Shown here in pieces: positions 31,780-40,073 of a DNA stretch of 50,498 nucleotides; within the stretch, counting starts at the first letter, position 1; every line of letters begins with the position of its first letter. Under the pieces are notes generated by a model, which ran no database searches, had not been told where the DNA came from, and saw nothing but the letters and a program-made list of their open reading frames with translations. This DNA comes from Solirubrobacterales bacterium (GTDB lineage: Bacteria; Actinomycetota; Thermoleophilia; Solirubrobacterales; 70-9), in assembly GCA_023958085.1 (NCBI GenBank), contig JAMLGI010000014.1, positions 1 to 50,498 of the forward strand. The letters run 5' to 3'. Made by a program: the position numbers and the translations under genes.

Positions 31780-33246
31780 TCAGAGGCGGGCGAGGACGGC
31801 TTTTGCGGCCACCTCGCCGGAACGAATCGCGCCCTCCATGTATCCGTTCCAGATCTCGGAGTGCTCGGTTCCGGCCCAGTGGATCCGGTTGTGACGTCGA
31901 CGCAGCGCGGGACCGTACCCGGTCAGCACCCCCGGGGGCAGAAAACCCGCGTAGCAGCCCCGGGCCCACTGGTCGGCGCTCCAGTTGCGTTCGACGTATC
32001 GAACCGGTGACCCTGCCGCCGGCCCGATTGTCTGTCTCAAGTTGGCGAGCACCGCGGCCCGGCGGGCAGCCGGATCCATCCGGGCCGCCACCCGGGCTTC
32101 CTGTCCCTCGATGAAGCCCATCAACACCCCGGCCGACCCGTCCGCCGGGGAGTCGTCGTACATCAGCCGGACCGGACCTTCATCCGAGTTGACGTAGCCG
32201 GAGAGCCCCTCATCTCTCCAGAACGGAGTGGGGTAGACGGCGTGCACCTTGATCACACTGCCCTGCGGGAATCGCTGCAGCAACTGGGCCCGGTCGGGAG
32301 GCAGGATCGGGTCGTAATCGATGAACGCGCTGACCGCAGGCGGGACCGCCACAATCACCTGTCGTGCCCTCCAGGTACCCCGGTCGCTCACAACCCGGCA
32401 GAGTCCCCCTCCCTGTCGTATCTGACGCACCGGCGCCCCGAGGACCACCCGTTTGCCCAGCCGTCGTGCCATCTTCGCCGAGAGTTGCTGCGAGCCGCCG
32501 ACGAACCGGGACTCCTGGGCCCCTCCGGTGGTGTCGGTGAGCCGGAAGATGCTTCCGGGCTTGGTTTCGTTGCCGGCCGACGAGATGTAGAAGAGCATGT
32601 GGAGCAGCGAGATATCTCGCGGTTCGCAGGACCAGACCGAGTTGGTCAGGAGGTCGGCGAGGAAACGCCCACCTTCGGTGCTGGCGTTCGCCAGCTTGAA
32701 GGTCTCGAAGGTCTGGCCGTCGTAGAGATCAGCCTGGGGGTGTTCCCACGGGGCCGATCTGGACACACCGTAGGCAAGGCTGTTCAGTTCGAGGATCAGG
32801 TCGGTGGCGTCGTCTGCATCGGGGTCGGGTGGGACCGGGGAGGTGACGTCGTAGAGGGTCCTGCTTCCCTTGCGCCGGTACACAGCCTGCCCGTTCCAGT
32901 GGGTCTTGAAGGTGCGGACCCCGAGTTCCCGTGCAAGCAGGGCGATCCGGTCCTGGGTCGGACCGAACCACTGGCCGCCGAGATCGAGTGTGACCCCGGA
33001 GAATCGCGGGCTCAGGGTCCGGCCCCCGACCCTTCCCTGGGCCTCCAGCACCTTGACCCGTTTGCCCTTGGCAACCAGGCTCCGGGCGGCGGTCAGTCCG
33101 GCCAGACCGGCACCGACCACCACCACGTCCTGAATTGGTGGTCGACGGGTTCGGTTACGGGCATCGGCGCTGGCCGGCAGAGCCGCGCCGATGGCGGCTG
33201 CGGTACCGGTCTGAACCAGTCGGCGACGCGAAATCCTCTCACTCAA
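31780..33246 (-). CDS. Tat-exported flavin monoamine oxidase-like protein
   Basis: 488 residues. A twin-arginine signal (ISRRRLVQTG, residues 5-14) and hydrophobic stretch precede an FAD Rossmann motif (VVVVGAGLAGLTAARSL, about 41-57), RVGGR and the C-terminal WAGTEHSEIWNGYMEGAIRSGE flavin signature of monoamine oxidases. It likely oxidises an amine outside the membrane with FAD loaded before export, in keeping with Tat export. The start is TTG at 33246, with GGGAGA upstream; no ATG fits the signal peptide. Upstream lies the repeat-rich gap 33247-34100. Confidence 0.88.
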   Translation of the reverse strand: MSERISRRRLVQTGTAAAIGAALPASADARNRTRRPPIQDVVVVGAGLAGLTAARSLVAKGKRVKVLEAQGRVGGRTLSPRFSGVTLDLGGQWFGPTQDRIALLARELGVRTFKTHWNGQAVYRRKGSRTLYDVTSPVPPDPDADDATDLILELNSLAYGVSRSAPWEHPQADLYDGQTFETFKLANASTEGGRFLADLLTNSVWSCEPRDISLLHMLFYISSAGNETKPGSIFRLTDTTGGAQESRFVGGSQQLSAKMARRLGKRVVLGAPVRQIRQGGGLCRVVSDRGTWRARQVIVAVPPAVSAFIDYDPILPPDRAQLLQRFPQGSVIKVHAVYPTPFWRDEGLSGYVNSDEGPVRLMYDDSPADGSAGVLMGFIEGQEARVAARMDPAARRAAVLANLRQTIGPAAGSPVRYVERNWSADQWARGCYAGFLPPGVLTGYGPALRRRHNRIHWAGTEHSEIWNGYMEGAIRSGEVAAKAVLARL

Positions 33247-33351
33247 GCTGAATCTCCCGATGGTCTCAACGGATAGTTCCGCGGAACAGTCTCTACGCTA
33301 CCTACCGCGGAAGCAAGGAATCCACCCGAACCCACCCCAACCTCCAACCGT

Positions 33352-33469
33352 TCTGGAGCCGATAAAGGAGGCTACATCGCCGAAATCGGCTCCAGACAGA
33401 ACACCGTGCGCCCCATCCGTTCTGGAGCCGATTGTGGCGGTTATGTCGCCTAAATCGGCTCCAGAACGG
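33352..33469. repeat. Pair of long hairpins with a common stem
   Basis: Hairpin 1 pairs 33352-33363 with 33385-33396 (12 bp, perfect). Hairpin 2 pairs 33417-33432 with 33454-33469 (16 bp, perfect). Both use the stem TCTGGAGCCGAT/ATCGGCTCCAGA and have 21-base loops that match at 13 positions; loop 2 contains an inner GGCG/CGCC stem. They lie 106-223 bp upstream of the amine oxidase start, so they may be regulatory sites or transcript-end hairpins. Confidence 0.7.
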
Positions 33470-33561
33470 TTCACCGTGGGTAGGTGGTGGCTTGCAGGGC
33501 CCCACCGGGTGACGCCGCAGACGCCGCTGGTTGGTCTCTCCTGGTCGCTCTGGTTGGGCGG

Positions 33562-33633
33562 GCGGGTGCTGCACCGGGATCGTCAGTCTGTGCGGGTGGT
33601 TCGCAGGGGCCTCCAGCCGCTCGCTGGCGAGGA
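33562..33633 (+). repeat. 72-bp repeat, copy 1
   Basis: Identical to 33828-33899 except at one base. The first 25 bases are the left end of the 148-bp element (GCGGGTGCTGCACCGGGAT...). The rest (TGCGGGTGGTTCGCAGG...) recurs at 44169-44212 and can form a CCAGC/GCTGG hairpin. It looks like a shuffled derivative of the 148-bp element. Confidence 0.8.
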
Positions 33634-33827
33634 TTGCAGCTGGATCCACCGATCTGCGCGGCGCCGGAACGCCCACGGCACGGCGCCACACGAAAATCGG
33701 TGCTTGCGAGGGGTTCACCCCGAGCTTCACACCGATTTCCGTCTGGCTTGGCCGTGAACGCTCCGGCATCCACGGATTTCGGTGGATCCAGGCTAAAGGC
33801 CGGAAATCGCCGCGATGGGGTGACCAC

Positions 33828-33899
33828 GCGGGTGCTGCACCGGGACCGTCAGTCTGTGCGGGTGGTTCGCAGGGGCCTCCAGCCGCTCGCTGGCGAGGA
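33828..33899 (+). repeat. 72-bp repeat, copy 2
   Basis: Second copy of 33562-33633 (71 of 72 identical). It is preceded by a 32-bp stretch that also precedes the 148-bp element at 33956, showing duplication of a larger block. Confidence 0.8.
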
Positions 33900-33955
33900 A
33901 TAAAGGCCGGAAATCACCGCGATAAGGCCGGAAATCGCCGCGATGGGGTGACCAC

Positions 33956-34103
33956 GCGGGTGCTGCACCGGGATCGTCAGGGTGGATGGATGCAAGGAAC
34001 CGGGTCGGGACGGTCCGCGATCGTACCCATGTACTTGAGCTGGTCGTCCCGACCCGGTGACGCCGCAGACGCCGCCCTGGCGGTTCCGGGGCAGTACCCG
34101 CTA
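33956..34103 (-). repeat. 148-bp structured element, copy 1, ending on a stop codon
   Basis: 134 of 148 bases match 44305-44452 without gaps. The ends pair over about 26 bp: GCGGGTGCTGC with GCAGTACCCGC (one G.T), then 15 further pairs including three G.T. A perfect 13-bp stem (ACCGGGTCGGGAC / GTCCCGACCCGGT) lies inside. The last three bases are the complement of the TAG stop of the minus-strand murein hydrolase gene, so the element starts exactly at that stop codon on the mRNA. It could be a structured 3' UTR or a terminal-inverted-repeat mobile element. Confidence 0.8.
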
Positions 34104-35777
34104 CAGGCCGAAGCCGGCGTGAATGTGGTCCTGATGATCGGAGAGCGCGAACGCCGCCCCGGGACCATCGAGATCCCAGCCGTAGATCAGCTCGGTCGGT
34201 CGGATACCGTCCGGCAGGGAGGCGAGCAGCAGGCCGACCTCGGTGCAGGGGCTGGAGGCGGACTGGTCGGTGCAGGAGACCCCGTTGACCGAGGCGATGT
34301 CCATCGCCCGGCCGCCGAAGTGGTTGGAGACGTTGCCGCTGGCGGTCATCATCGAGTGGTCGGAACGCAGCGAGGAAAGCTGAAGGCTGTACTTCTGGGT
34401 CAGCATCGCCAGCAGGTTCAGCACCCGGCGGTCGATCAGGCCGTTCTGGATGTCCCGGGCGGCGGACGGGTTGAGCACCTGGAGGTTGTCCCAGTTGATC
34501 TCGGTCGCGTTGGTTGTCGCCCGCGGGTAGGCGATCTTCCAGGCGGCCTTGGCGGTCTTGCATTTCCCGGAGATCCGGTCGGCGTCGCCGGTCACCGCCT
34601 CCACGTACCAGGCGGCGTGATTGTGGCTGAAGAGTCCGGCACCAACGGTCGGCTTCGACCACAGCATCCGGGCGAAGGTGGCGATTCCGTCCCAGGGCTC
34701 GTCCCGGCGGACCAGGCCGTCCCCGTCCCCGTCGACCCCGTACCGCTTCCATTCACTCGTCGAGAGGCCCATCGGGCCGGTTTCGGCCAGCTGTTTCGCG
34801 GTCATGCCGCGACCGTAGTCGGACTCGAGCCGGGCGACCGCGGCGAGAATCCAGACTCCGCGACGGCCGAGTCCGTAACGGGAGGCGGCGTCTTCGAAGC
34901 CGCGCATGTAGTAGTTCGGGATCTCCAGCGCCCGGGCCTCGGAGGCCTCGCAGGTCAGGGTGACCAGCTTCTGCTCGGTCTGCTTCGAGCTTTCCAGGGT
35001 GCCGTAGCAGGAGGCTCGTTCCTGGACGTCCTTCACGTACCAGTCGGCGTGGTTGTAGGCCCAGATCGCGTCGTACCAGTTTTCCGGTGCACCGGCCGCG
35101 GCGAGGTAGTTGGCGGCAGAGTGGATCGCGTCCTTCGGGTTGTACGGGTCGGCCTTGCCGTCGTTGTCGGCGTCGACCCCGTAGGAGTCCCAGGTTGCGG
35201 GCATGAACTGCATCCAGCCGACCGCTCCGGCCGTGGAGGTCACCTGGTTCAACCGGCCGAAGTCGGTTTCAATCCGGTTGATCGCGGCCAAGGTCTGCGG
35301 TCCGAGTTCGCCCAGGCCGTACCGGTTGGACGCGGCGATGTAGAGCGGGATCAGATTTCGCGGTGGCCCGGCGGACCCGTCGCAGGCCGGGGCCGGGGTG
35401 CTGTCTCCGGGAACCGTGGTCGTTCCGGACGGCGGGGTGATCTGAACGTGAAGTGGTTCGTTCGACTGGGGAATCACCTGCCGGGGTGGTTTCGGCTGGG
35501 GTGCCGGCTTCTTCGGGTCGACCGTCTGTTTGCCGCTGGTGTTCCGGTCTGGCTTCCGGGGCTTGTCTCTGCCCGGCTTCCGGTTGCCCTCCTTGCCGGT
35601 GGTTCCGGTGGTGCCGGTCGGACCGGTGGTCCCGGTCGAGCCGGTTTCCGTATCGGCCTGGGAGGCCCCGGCCACGGCGCCGGTCACCGGCACCTCACCC
35701 TGGGCGGTCACCGCCTGCCCGGTGGCGAGCATCGCTCCCACCGAGATCGTTGCGAGGGCCATCCGGAAGCGACCCAT
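34101..35777 (-). CDS. Secreted murein hydrolase: tandem lytic transglycosylase-like domains plus M15-like domain
   Basis: 558 residues. A signal peptide (about 1-26) is followed by a Gly-Thr collagen-like run (about 47-62) and a Lys/Pro-rich linker to about 110. Two MltB-like transglycosylase segments follow, each with an ExxxG-type start and a GxxGxMQ/GPMGLS core (INRIETDFGR..GAVGWMQFMPATW; VARLESDYGR..TGPMGLSTSEW). The C-terminal domain (about 465-558) has NHFGGRAMDI and DHQDHIHAGFG, like D-Ala-D-Ala-cleaving M15 peptidases. It likely remodels peptidoglycan. The start overlaps the upstream membrane-protein stop (ATGA). The TAG stop is part of a repeated 148-bp element. Confidence 0.85.
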   Translation of the reverse strand: MGRFRMALATISVGAMLATGQAVTAQGEVPVTGAVAGASQADTETGSTGTTGPTGTTGTTGKEGNRKPGRDKPRKPDRNTSGKQTVDPKKPAPQPKPPRQVIPQSNEPLHVQITPPSGTTTVPGDSTPAPACDGSAGPPRNLIPLYIAASNRYGLGELGPQTLAAINRIETDFGRLNQVTSTAGAVGWMQFMPATWDSYGVDADNDGKADPYNPKDAIHSAANYLAAAGAPENWYDAIWAYNHADWYVKDVQERASCYGTLESSKQTEQKLVTLTCEASEARALEIPNYYMRGFEDAASRYGLGRRGVWILAAVARLESDYGRGMTAKQLAETGPMGLSTSEWKRYGVDGDGDGLVRRDEPWDGIATFARMLWSKPTVGAGLFSHNHAAWYVEAVTGDADRISGKCKTAKAAWKIAYPRATTNATEINWDNLQVLNPSAARDIQNGLIDRRVLNLLAMLTQKYSLQLSSLRSDHSMMTASGNVSNHFGGRAMDIASVNGVSCTDQSASSPCTEVGLLLASLPDGIRPTELIYGWDLDGPGAAFALSDHQDHIHAGFGL

Positions 35778-36571
35778 CAGCCCCGGACCTCGCTTACCCG
35801 CCAGCCCGAGCCGGTGCGGGTCAGGCCGAGACGCAGTTCACTGGCGGCACCGGCGCGGACCAGCGCCACCGAGACCGCGAGGCGTCTGCCTTCCCGCTTG
35901 CCCGGCACCACATTCATCACCGAGGCCTTCGGCACACTGCCGTTGACCGGCAGCTTCGGCGGGTTGGCTTTCAGTTCCCGGGCCAGTTTTGGCGAGGCGG
36001 TCTGGCCGAGCCGTCTGGCCGCCTGCTTGCCGCCGACCTCGTACCCGGTGAAGGCGGTGGCGAACTGGTGGGCGACTCGTAGTGGTCCACCCTTCGGGGC
36101 GGGGGAGGGTTTCACCACTGCCTTCTCGGCTGCCCGCTTCCGGTTCTTCGCACGGGCTGCTGTATTCCTGAAGTTCGGGACCACGCCCTGGAGAGTGTCC
36201 GGGGATTCCTCGGCGACCGCGGGAGGGGTCGTGGTCGGAACGGCCGGCGGGGTCGGGGTGGCGACCTCGGTGGGGGTCGCCTGGGGCGCCGCCGGGCTGC
36301 CGGGTTCGGCCTGCTTGTAGAAGTAGTACGCAGCGGCAACCGCGCCGGCGGTCACGGTGACCGCGAGGGTGGCGCCGATGTAGGCGAACGGGCTGCGGTG
36401 GCGGAAGGCTCCGAAGAACCGGCCGATGCCACGGCCGACCCAGCGGAAGGAGTCCGCGATCGGCCACAGAATCAGTTTGCGCAGATACCAGCCGATCTGC
36501 TGGAAGAACCAGGAAATTCCACCCGGACCACCGGGTTGCTGGCTATGGTGGTTTTCGTTGTAAGGATTCAT
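35777..36571 (-). CDS. Single-pass membrane protein of unknown function
   Basis: 264 residues, not recognised. An N-terminal cytoplasmic part rich in His/Asn/Gln then Trp/Phe leads to one membrane helix (about 62-84), a Pro/Thr/Ala-rich linker (about 88-125), a basic segment and a C-terminal alpha/beta region (about 165-264) of the kind seen in extracellular NTF2-like or anti-sigma-type domains. ATG at 36571 (MNPYNENHH) is preferred to upstream starts, which give a low-complexity lead. Its stop overlaps the murein hydrolase ATG (ATGA), so the two are co-translated. It may anchor or control the hydrolase (inferred). Confidence 0.7.
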   Translation of the reverse strand: MNPYNENHHSQQPGGPGGISWFFQQIGWYLRKLILWPIADSFRWVGRGIGRFFGAFRHRSPFAYIGATLAVTVTAGAVAAAYYFYKQAEPGSPAAPQATPTEVATPTPPAVPTTTPPAVAEESPDTLQGVVPNFRNTAARAKNRKRAAEKAVVKPSPAPKGGPLRVAHQFATAFTGYEVGGKQAARRLGQTASPKLARELKANPPKLPVNGSVPKASVMNVVPGKREGRRLAVSVALVRAGAASELRLGLTRTGSGWRVSEVRG

Positions 36572-36782
36572 CCGATGACCGATCCTGCTCCGTCCCCTGG
36601 AGCCGTGGTCAGAACTACGGCCACGGCCGGTGCAGGGTACCGATTCAACCCCAAACTCTAGGTAAAGACGCGCCCCGGGCAGGAAACCGGGCCGGCGCTG
36701 CACCGGGAATCCCGGCCGGGGAACGTCGAGTCGGGCGGATTCGGTTCGAGTCCTGTCCGATTGCTGTTGCGACAGCCCGGGT

Positions 36783-39359
36783 TCAGGCGGTCTGCCGGGT
36801 GAAGGTGAGTTCGCCTTCGGCCGCGTCCACGATCACCCGGTCTCCTTCGCCGAACTCGCCTTCGAGCAGTCTCAGGGCGAGCTGGTCGACCAGATGCTTC
36901 TGGATCACCCGCTTGAGCGGGCGGGCCCCGTAGGTCGGGTCGTAGCCGAGGTTGCCGAGCAGAACCCGGGCTTCCTCGGTCAGTTCGACCTCCACCCCGC
37001 GCTCGGCCACCCGTCCGATCAGGGAGTTCACCTGGAGTTCGACGATCTCGCCGATGTCCTCCTTGGAGAGTCGGTGGAAGATCACCGTGTCGTCGATCCG
37101 GTTGAGGAACTCCGGTTTGAAGGTGCGGGCGAGCACGTCCTCGACCCGTTCCCGGATCCGTTCGTCCACCGTTTCACCGGCGATCTCCTGGGAGCCGACG
37201 TTGGAGGTCATGATCAGCACCGTGTTGGTGAAGGAGACGGTGCGGCCCTGACCGTCGGTCAGGCGACCGTCGTCCATCAGCTGGAGCAGAGTGTTGAACA
37301 CATCCGGGTGGGCCTTCTCGATCTCGTCCAGCAGGATCACCGCGTACGGCCGACGGCGGACAGCCTCGGTCAGCTGGCCGCCCTCCTCGTAGCCGACGTA
37401 GCCGGGGGGAGCCCCGACCAGCCGGGAGACGGTGTGCTTCTCCATGTACTCGGACATGTCGAGCCGCACGATCGCCTGTTCGGTATCGAACATGAACTCG
37501 GCCAGCGCCTTGGCCAGCTCGGTCTTGCCGACCCCGGTCGGGCCGAGGAAGAGGAAGGAGCCGATAGGACGGTCCGGATCGGAGAGACCCGCCCGTGAGC
37601 GGCGGAGCGCGTTGGCCACCGCGCTGATCGCCTCGTGCTGACCGATCACCCGCTCGTGCAGGCGGTCCTCCATCTGAACCAGCTTTTCGACCTCGCCCTC
37701 CATCAGGCGGGTGACCGGGATCCCGGTCCACTTGGCGACCACCTCGGCCACATCGGCCTCGGTGACCTCCTCGGTCAGCATGGTGCCACCCTCGGCCTGC
37801 AGCTCGGTGAGTTTGCGTTCCGCCTCGGCCTGGGCCTGTTCCAGCTCCGGGATCTCGGAGTAGCGCAGCCGGGCGGCCCGTTCCAGGTCGGCGTCCCGTT
37901 CGGCCCGTTCGGCCTCACGGTGGGCCTCCTCAAGCTTCATCTTGGCTTCCTTGATCGCCTCGATCAGGCTCTTCTCGGAGTGCCAGCGGGCCTTCATCGT
38001 CCCGGACCTCTCGTTCAGCTCGGCCAGTTCGGCTTCAAGTGCCTCAAGCCTTCCGCGGGAGGCCTCGTCGGTCTCCGCCTTCAGGGCTTCGCGTTCGATC
38101 TCGAGCTGCTGGATGCGACGTTCGACCTCGTCGATCTCGGTCGGCATCGAGTCGATCTCGATCTTCAGGCGGGAGGCCGACTCGTCGATCAGGTCGATCG
38201 CCTTGTCCGGCAGGAAGCGGTCGGCGATGTAACGCTCGGAGAGGGTGGCGGCCGCGATGATCGCGGAGTCGGCGATCCGGACCCCGTGGTGGACCTCGTA
38301 GCGCTCTTTGAGACCGCGCAGGATCGCGATCGTGTCCGGCACATCCGGCTCGCCGACCATCACCGGCTGGAAGCGGCGTTCCAGGGCGGCGTCCTTCTCG
38401 ATGTGTTTCCGGTACTCGTCCAGGGTTGTTGCGCCGACCGCCCGGAGTTCCCCGCGGGCCAGCATCGGCTTGAGCAGGTTGGCGGCGTCCACCGCTCCCT
38501 CCGCTGCCCCGGCCCCGACGATCGTGTGGAGCTCATCGAGGAAGAGGACGATCTGGCCCTCGGCGTCCTGGACCTCGGTCAGCACCGCCTTGAGCCGTTC
38601 CTCGAACTCGCCCCGGTACTTGGAGCCGGCCAGCAGCGCCCCGATGTCGAGTGCGATCACCCGGCGGTCGGTCAGGCTCTCGGGTACATCTCCGGAGACG
38701 ATCCGCTGGGCGAGACCCTCGACGATCGCGGTCTTGCCTACTCCCGGCTCTCCGATCAGCACCGGGTTGTTCTTGGTCCGGCGGGACAGCACCTGGATCA
38801 CCCGGCGGACCTCCTCGTCCCGGCCGATCACCGGGTCGAGCTTCCCGGCGGTGGCGTCCGCGGTCAGGTCGCGGCCGAACTTCTCCAGCGCTTGCATCGT
38901 CTCTTCGGGATTGGGCGAGGTGACCCGGTGCGGGCCGCGGACCTCGGCGATCGCCTTGGCCAGCGACTCCCGGTCGGGCAGGATCTCGCCGAGTGAGCCG
39001 CCGGAGTCGGCGATCGCCAGCAGGATGTGTTCGGTCGAGACGAACTCGTCTCCGAGCCCGGCCATCTCGCCTTCGGCCCGGCGCAGGACTTCGGCGAGAG
39101 CCGAGGAGGGCCGGGGGTCCGCGTTGGCCCTTTCCCCGAGCCGGGGCAGGTCGTTCATCGCGGCGCGGGCGCGGCTGCGGATCGCGGTCAGGTCGGCCCC
39201 TAGTTTGCCCAGCACCGCCGGGACCAGCCCGTCCTCCTGTTCGAGCAGGGCGACCAGCAGGTGGGCGGGGCCGACCTCGGGGTTGCGGGCTGCCGCGGCC
39301 AGCCGCTGGGCCGACTGGACCGCTTCCTGGGATTTGACTGTGAATCGATCTGGTTGCAC
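36783..39359 (-). CDS. clpB: ATP-dependent disaggregase ClpB
   Basis: Hexameric AAA+ chaperone that extracts proteins from aggregates with DnaK. 858 residues in the standard order: N domain (1-150), NBD1 with Walker A GEPGVGKT and Walker B LFLDE, a coiled-coil middle domain (about 400-520, marking it as ClpB rather than ClpA/C), and NBD2 with GPTGVGKT and [10 protein letters not shown]. The start is GTG at 39359. The predicted -10 (39369-39374) is so close that the mRNA is probably leaderless; no Shine-Dalgarno is seen. Upstream is a candidate HspR operator also found at dnaK. Confidence 0.97.
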   Translation of the reverse strand: MQPDRFTVKSQEAVQSAQRLAAAARNPEVGPAHLLVALLEQEDGLVPAVLGKLGADLTAIRSRARAAMNDLPRLGERANADPRPSSALAEVLRRAEGEMAGLGDEFVSTEHILLAIADSGGSLGEILPDRESLAKAIAEVRGPHRVTSPNPEETMQALEKFGRDLTADATAGKLDPVIGRDEEVRRVIQVLSRRTKNNPVLIGEPGVGKTAIVEGLAQRIVSGDVPESLTDRRVIALDIGALLAGSKYRGEFEERLKAVLTEVQDAEGQIVLFLDELHTIVGAGAAEGAVDAANLLKPMLARGELRAVGATTLDEYRKHIEKDAALERRFQPVMVGEPDVPDTIAILRGLKERYEVHHGVRIADSAIIAAATLSERYIADRFLPDKAIDLIDESASRLKIEIDSMPTEIDEVERRIQQLEIEREALKAETDEASRGRLEALEAELAELNERSGTMKARWHSEKSLIEAIKEAKMKLEEAHREAERAERDADLERAARLRYSEIPELEQAQAEAERKLTELQAEGGTMLTEEVTEADVAEVVAKWTGIPVTRLMEGEVEKLVQMEDRLHERVIGQHEAISAVANALRRSRAGLSDPDRPIGSFLFLGPTGVGKTELAKALAEFMFDTEQAIVRLDMSEYMEKHTVSRLVGAPPGYVGYEEGGQLTEAVRRRPYAVILLDEIEKAHPDVFNTLLQLMDDGRLTDGQGRTVSFTNTVLIMTSNVGSQEIAGETVDERIRERVEDVLARTFKPEFLNRIDDTVIFHRLSKEDIGEIVELQVNSLIGRVAERGVEVELTEEARVLLGNLGYDPTYGARPLKRVIQKHLVDQLALRLLEGEFGEGDRVIVDAAEGELTFTRQTA

Positions 39360-39368
39360 GAACAGGAT

Positions 39369-39421
39369 GTTATGTATTCAGCTTCCCCATGTCAAGTGAT
39401 CTAAGTCTTCCACGCTTAGAT
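39369..39421 (-). promoter_or_regulatory. clpB promoter and candidate HspR operator
   Basis: Inverted repeat ATCTAAG (39399-39405), N9, CTTAGAT (39415-39421). Reading the minus strand, TTGACA (39395-39390) follows at once, then a CATAAC -10 (39374-39369) 15 bases later, just before the GTG start. A near-identical inverted repeat occurs at dnaK. It differs from the classic HAIR sequence, so HspR binding is inferred. Confidence 0.6.
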
Positions 39422-39620
39422 TCGGATCGGGTCGGCGGTCCGTGAAATTCAGCGCATCAGGCCGATTCGAAACGATCTGACGACCCGCGTGCCGTTGCTT
39501 GAGGTCGCGGTGACCGCCACGGTCACAACTCCGGACCGGTGGAACCGGTCGGTCCGGTGGCGTTGAGCACACCGATCCTCACGGTGGCCGCAGACATCCC
39601 GACCCAGTCGTTCAGCGGGA

Positions 39621-40073
39621 TCAGTTCCTCTTGCGCTCGACCTTGATCCGGACCGGATGTTCCGGGGCGGGTTCGTATGCCCCGTAGGGCACGATCTCGG
39701 TGTGCAGTCGTTCCCGGACCCGTTCCATCTCCGCTTCGAGCTGCTGCTCGAGCTCCTGTGCGTGGGTCCGGGCCCGCTCCAGTTCGGCCCGCATCGTCTC
39801 GACCCGGGCCTCCATCTCCAGGACGGTCTCGACTCCGGCCAGGTTCAGGCCCTCTTCGGTGGTCATCTGCTGGATCCGGCGCAGACGCTCGACGTCCCGT
39901 TGCGAGTACAGCCGGGTGTTCTTCGGTGATCGCTTCGGGGAGATCAGCCCCTTCGCCTCGTAGATCCGCAGGGTCTGCGGGTGCATGTCGGCCAGCTCGG
40001 CGGCGACCGAGATCATGAACACGCCGCGTTCCTCGTCCATCTGGACCTCGATCCGGCTGCGGCGACGGGTCAC
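39621..40073 (-). CDS. hspR: Heat-shock repressor HspR (MerR family)
   Basis: Repressor of dnaK and clpB operons in actinobacteria; it uses DnaK as co-repressor. 150 residues: MerR winged helix (about 18-80: [37 protein letters not shown]), then a coiled coil (about 85-130) and a basic end. The start is GTG at 40073, overlapping the dnaJ stop (GTGA). Its place as last gene of dnaK-grpE-dnaJ-hspR is the standard actinobacterial autoregulated arrangement. Confidence 0.95.
   Translation of the reverse strand: MTRRRSRIEVQMDEERGVFMISVAAELADMHPQTLRIYEAKGLISPKRSPKNTRLYSQRDVERLRRIQQMTTEEGLNLAGVETVLEMEARVETMRAELERARTHAQELEQQLEAEMERVRERLHTEIVPYGAYEPAPEHPVRIKVERKRN

Larger units (their letters stand above)
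33247..34100. repeat. Gene-free mosaic of repeats and hairpins
   Basis: No believable gene. The content, in order: paired hairpins at 33352-33396 and 33417-33469 sharing the stem TCTGGAGCCGAT; a 72-bp repeat copy at 33562-33633; a nested hairpin at 33694-33738; a small hairpin at 33768-33787; a second 72-bp copy at 33828-33899 (71 of 72 identical); a 21-bp unit (AAGGCCGGAAATCGCCGCGA-T) at 33796 and, in tandem, at 33903 and 33924; and the 148-bp element from 33956. A 57-bp stretch (33796-33852) recurs at 33924-33980 with one mismatch. Confidence 0.8.

Noticed and set aside
33956-34103. Known housekeeping RNA (tmRNA, RNase P, 6S, SRP RNA, cobalamin riboswitch)
   Set aside because: None of the conserved cores of these RNAs could be found in the element, and two near-identical copies after stop codons do not fit them.
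33531-36320. 929-residue plus-strand open frame
   Set aside because: It runs antisense through the murein hydrolase and membrane-protein genes and the repeat mosaic, with Arg/Gly/Pro-rich shadow sequence typical of high-GC antisense frames.
39378-39572. 64-residue minus-strand gene
   Set aside because: The sequence is low-complexity Arg/Pro/Asp and overlaps the clpB promoter and operator.
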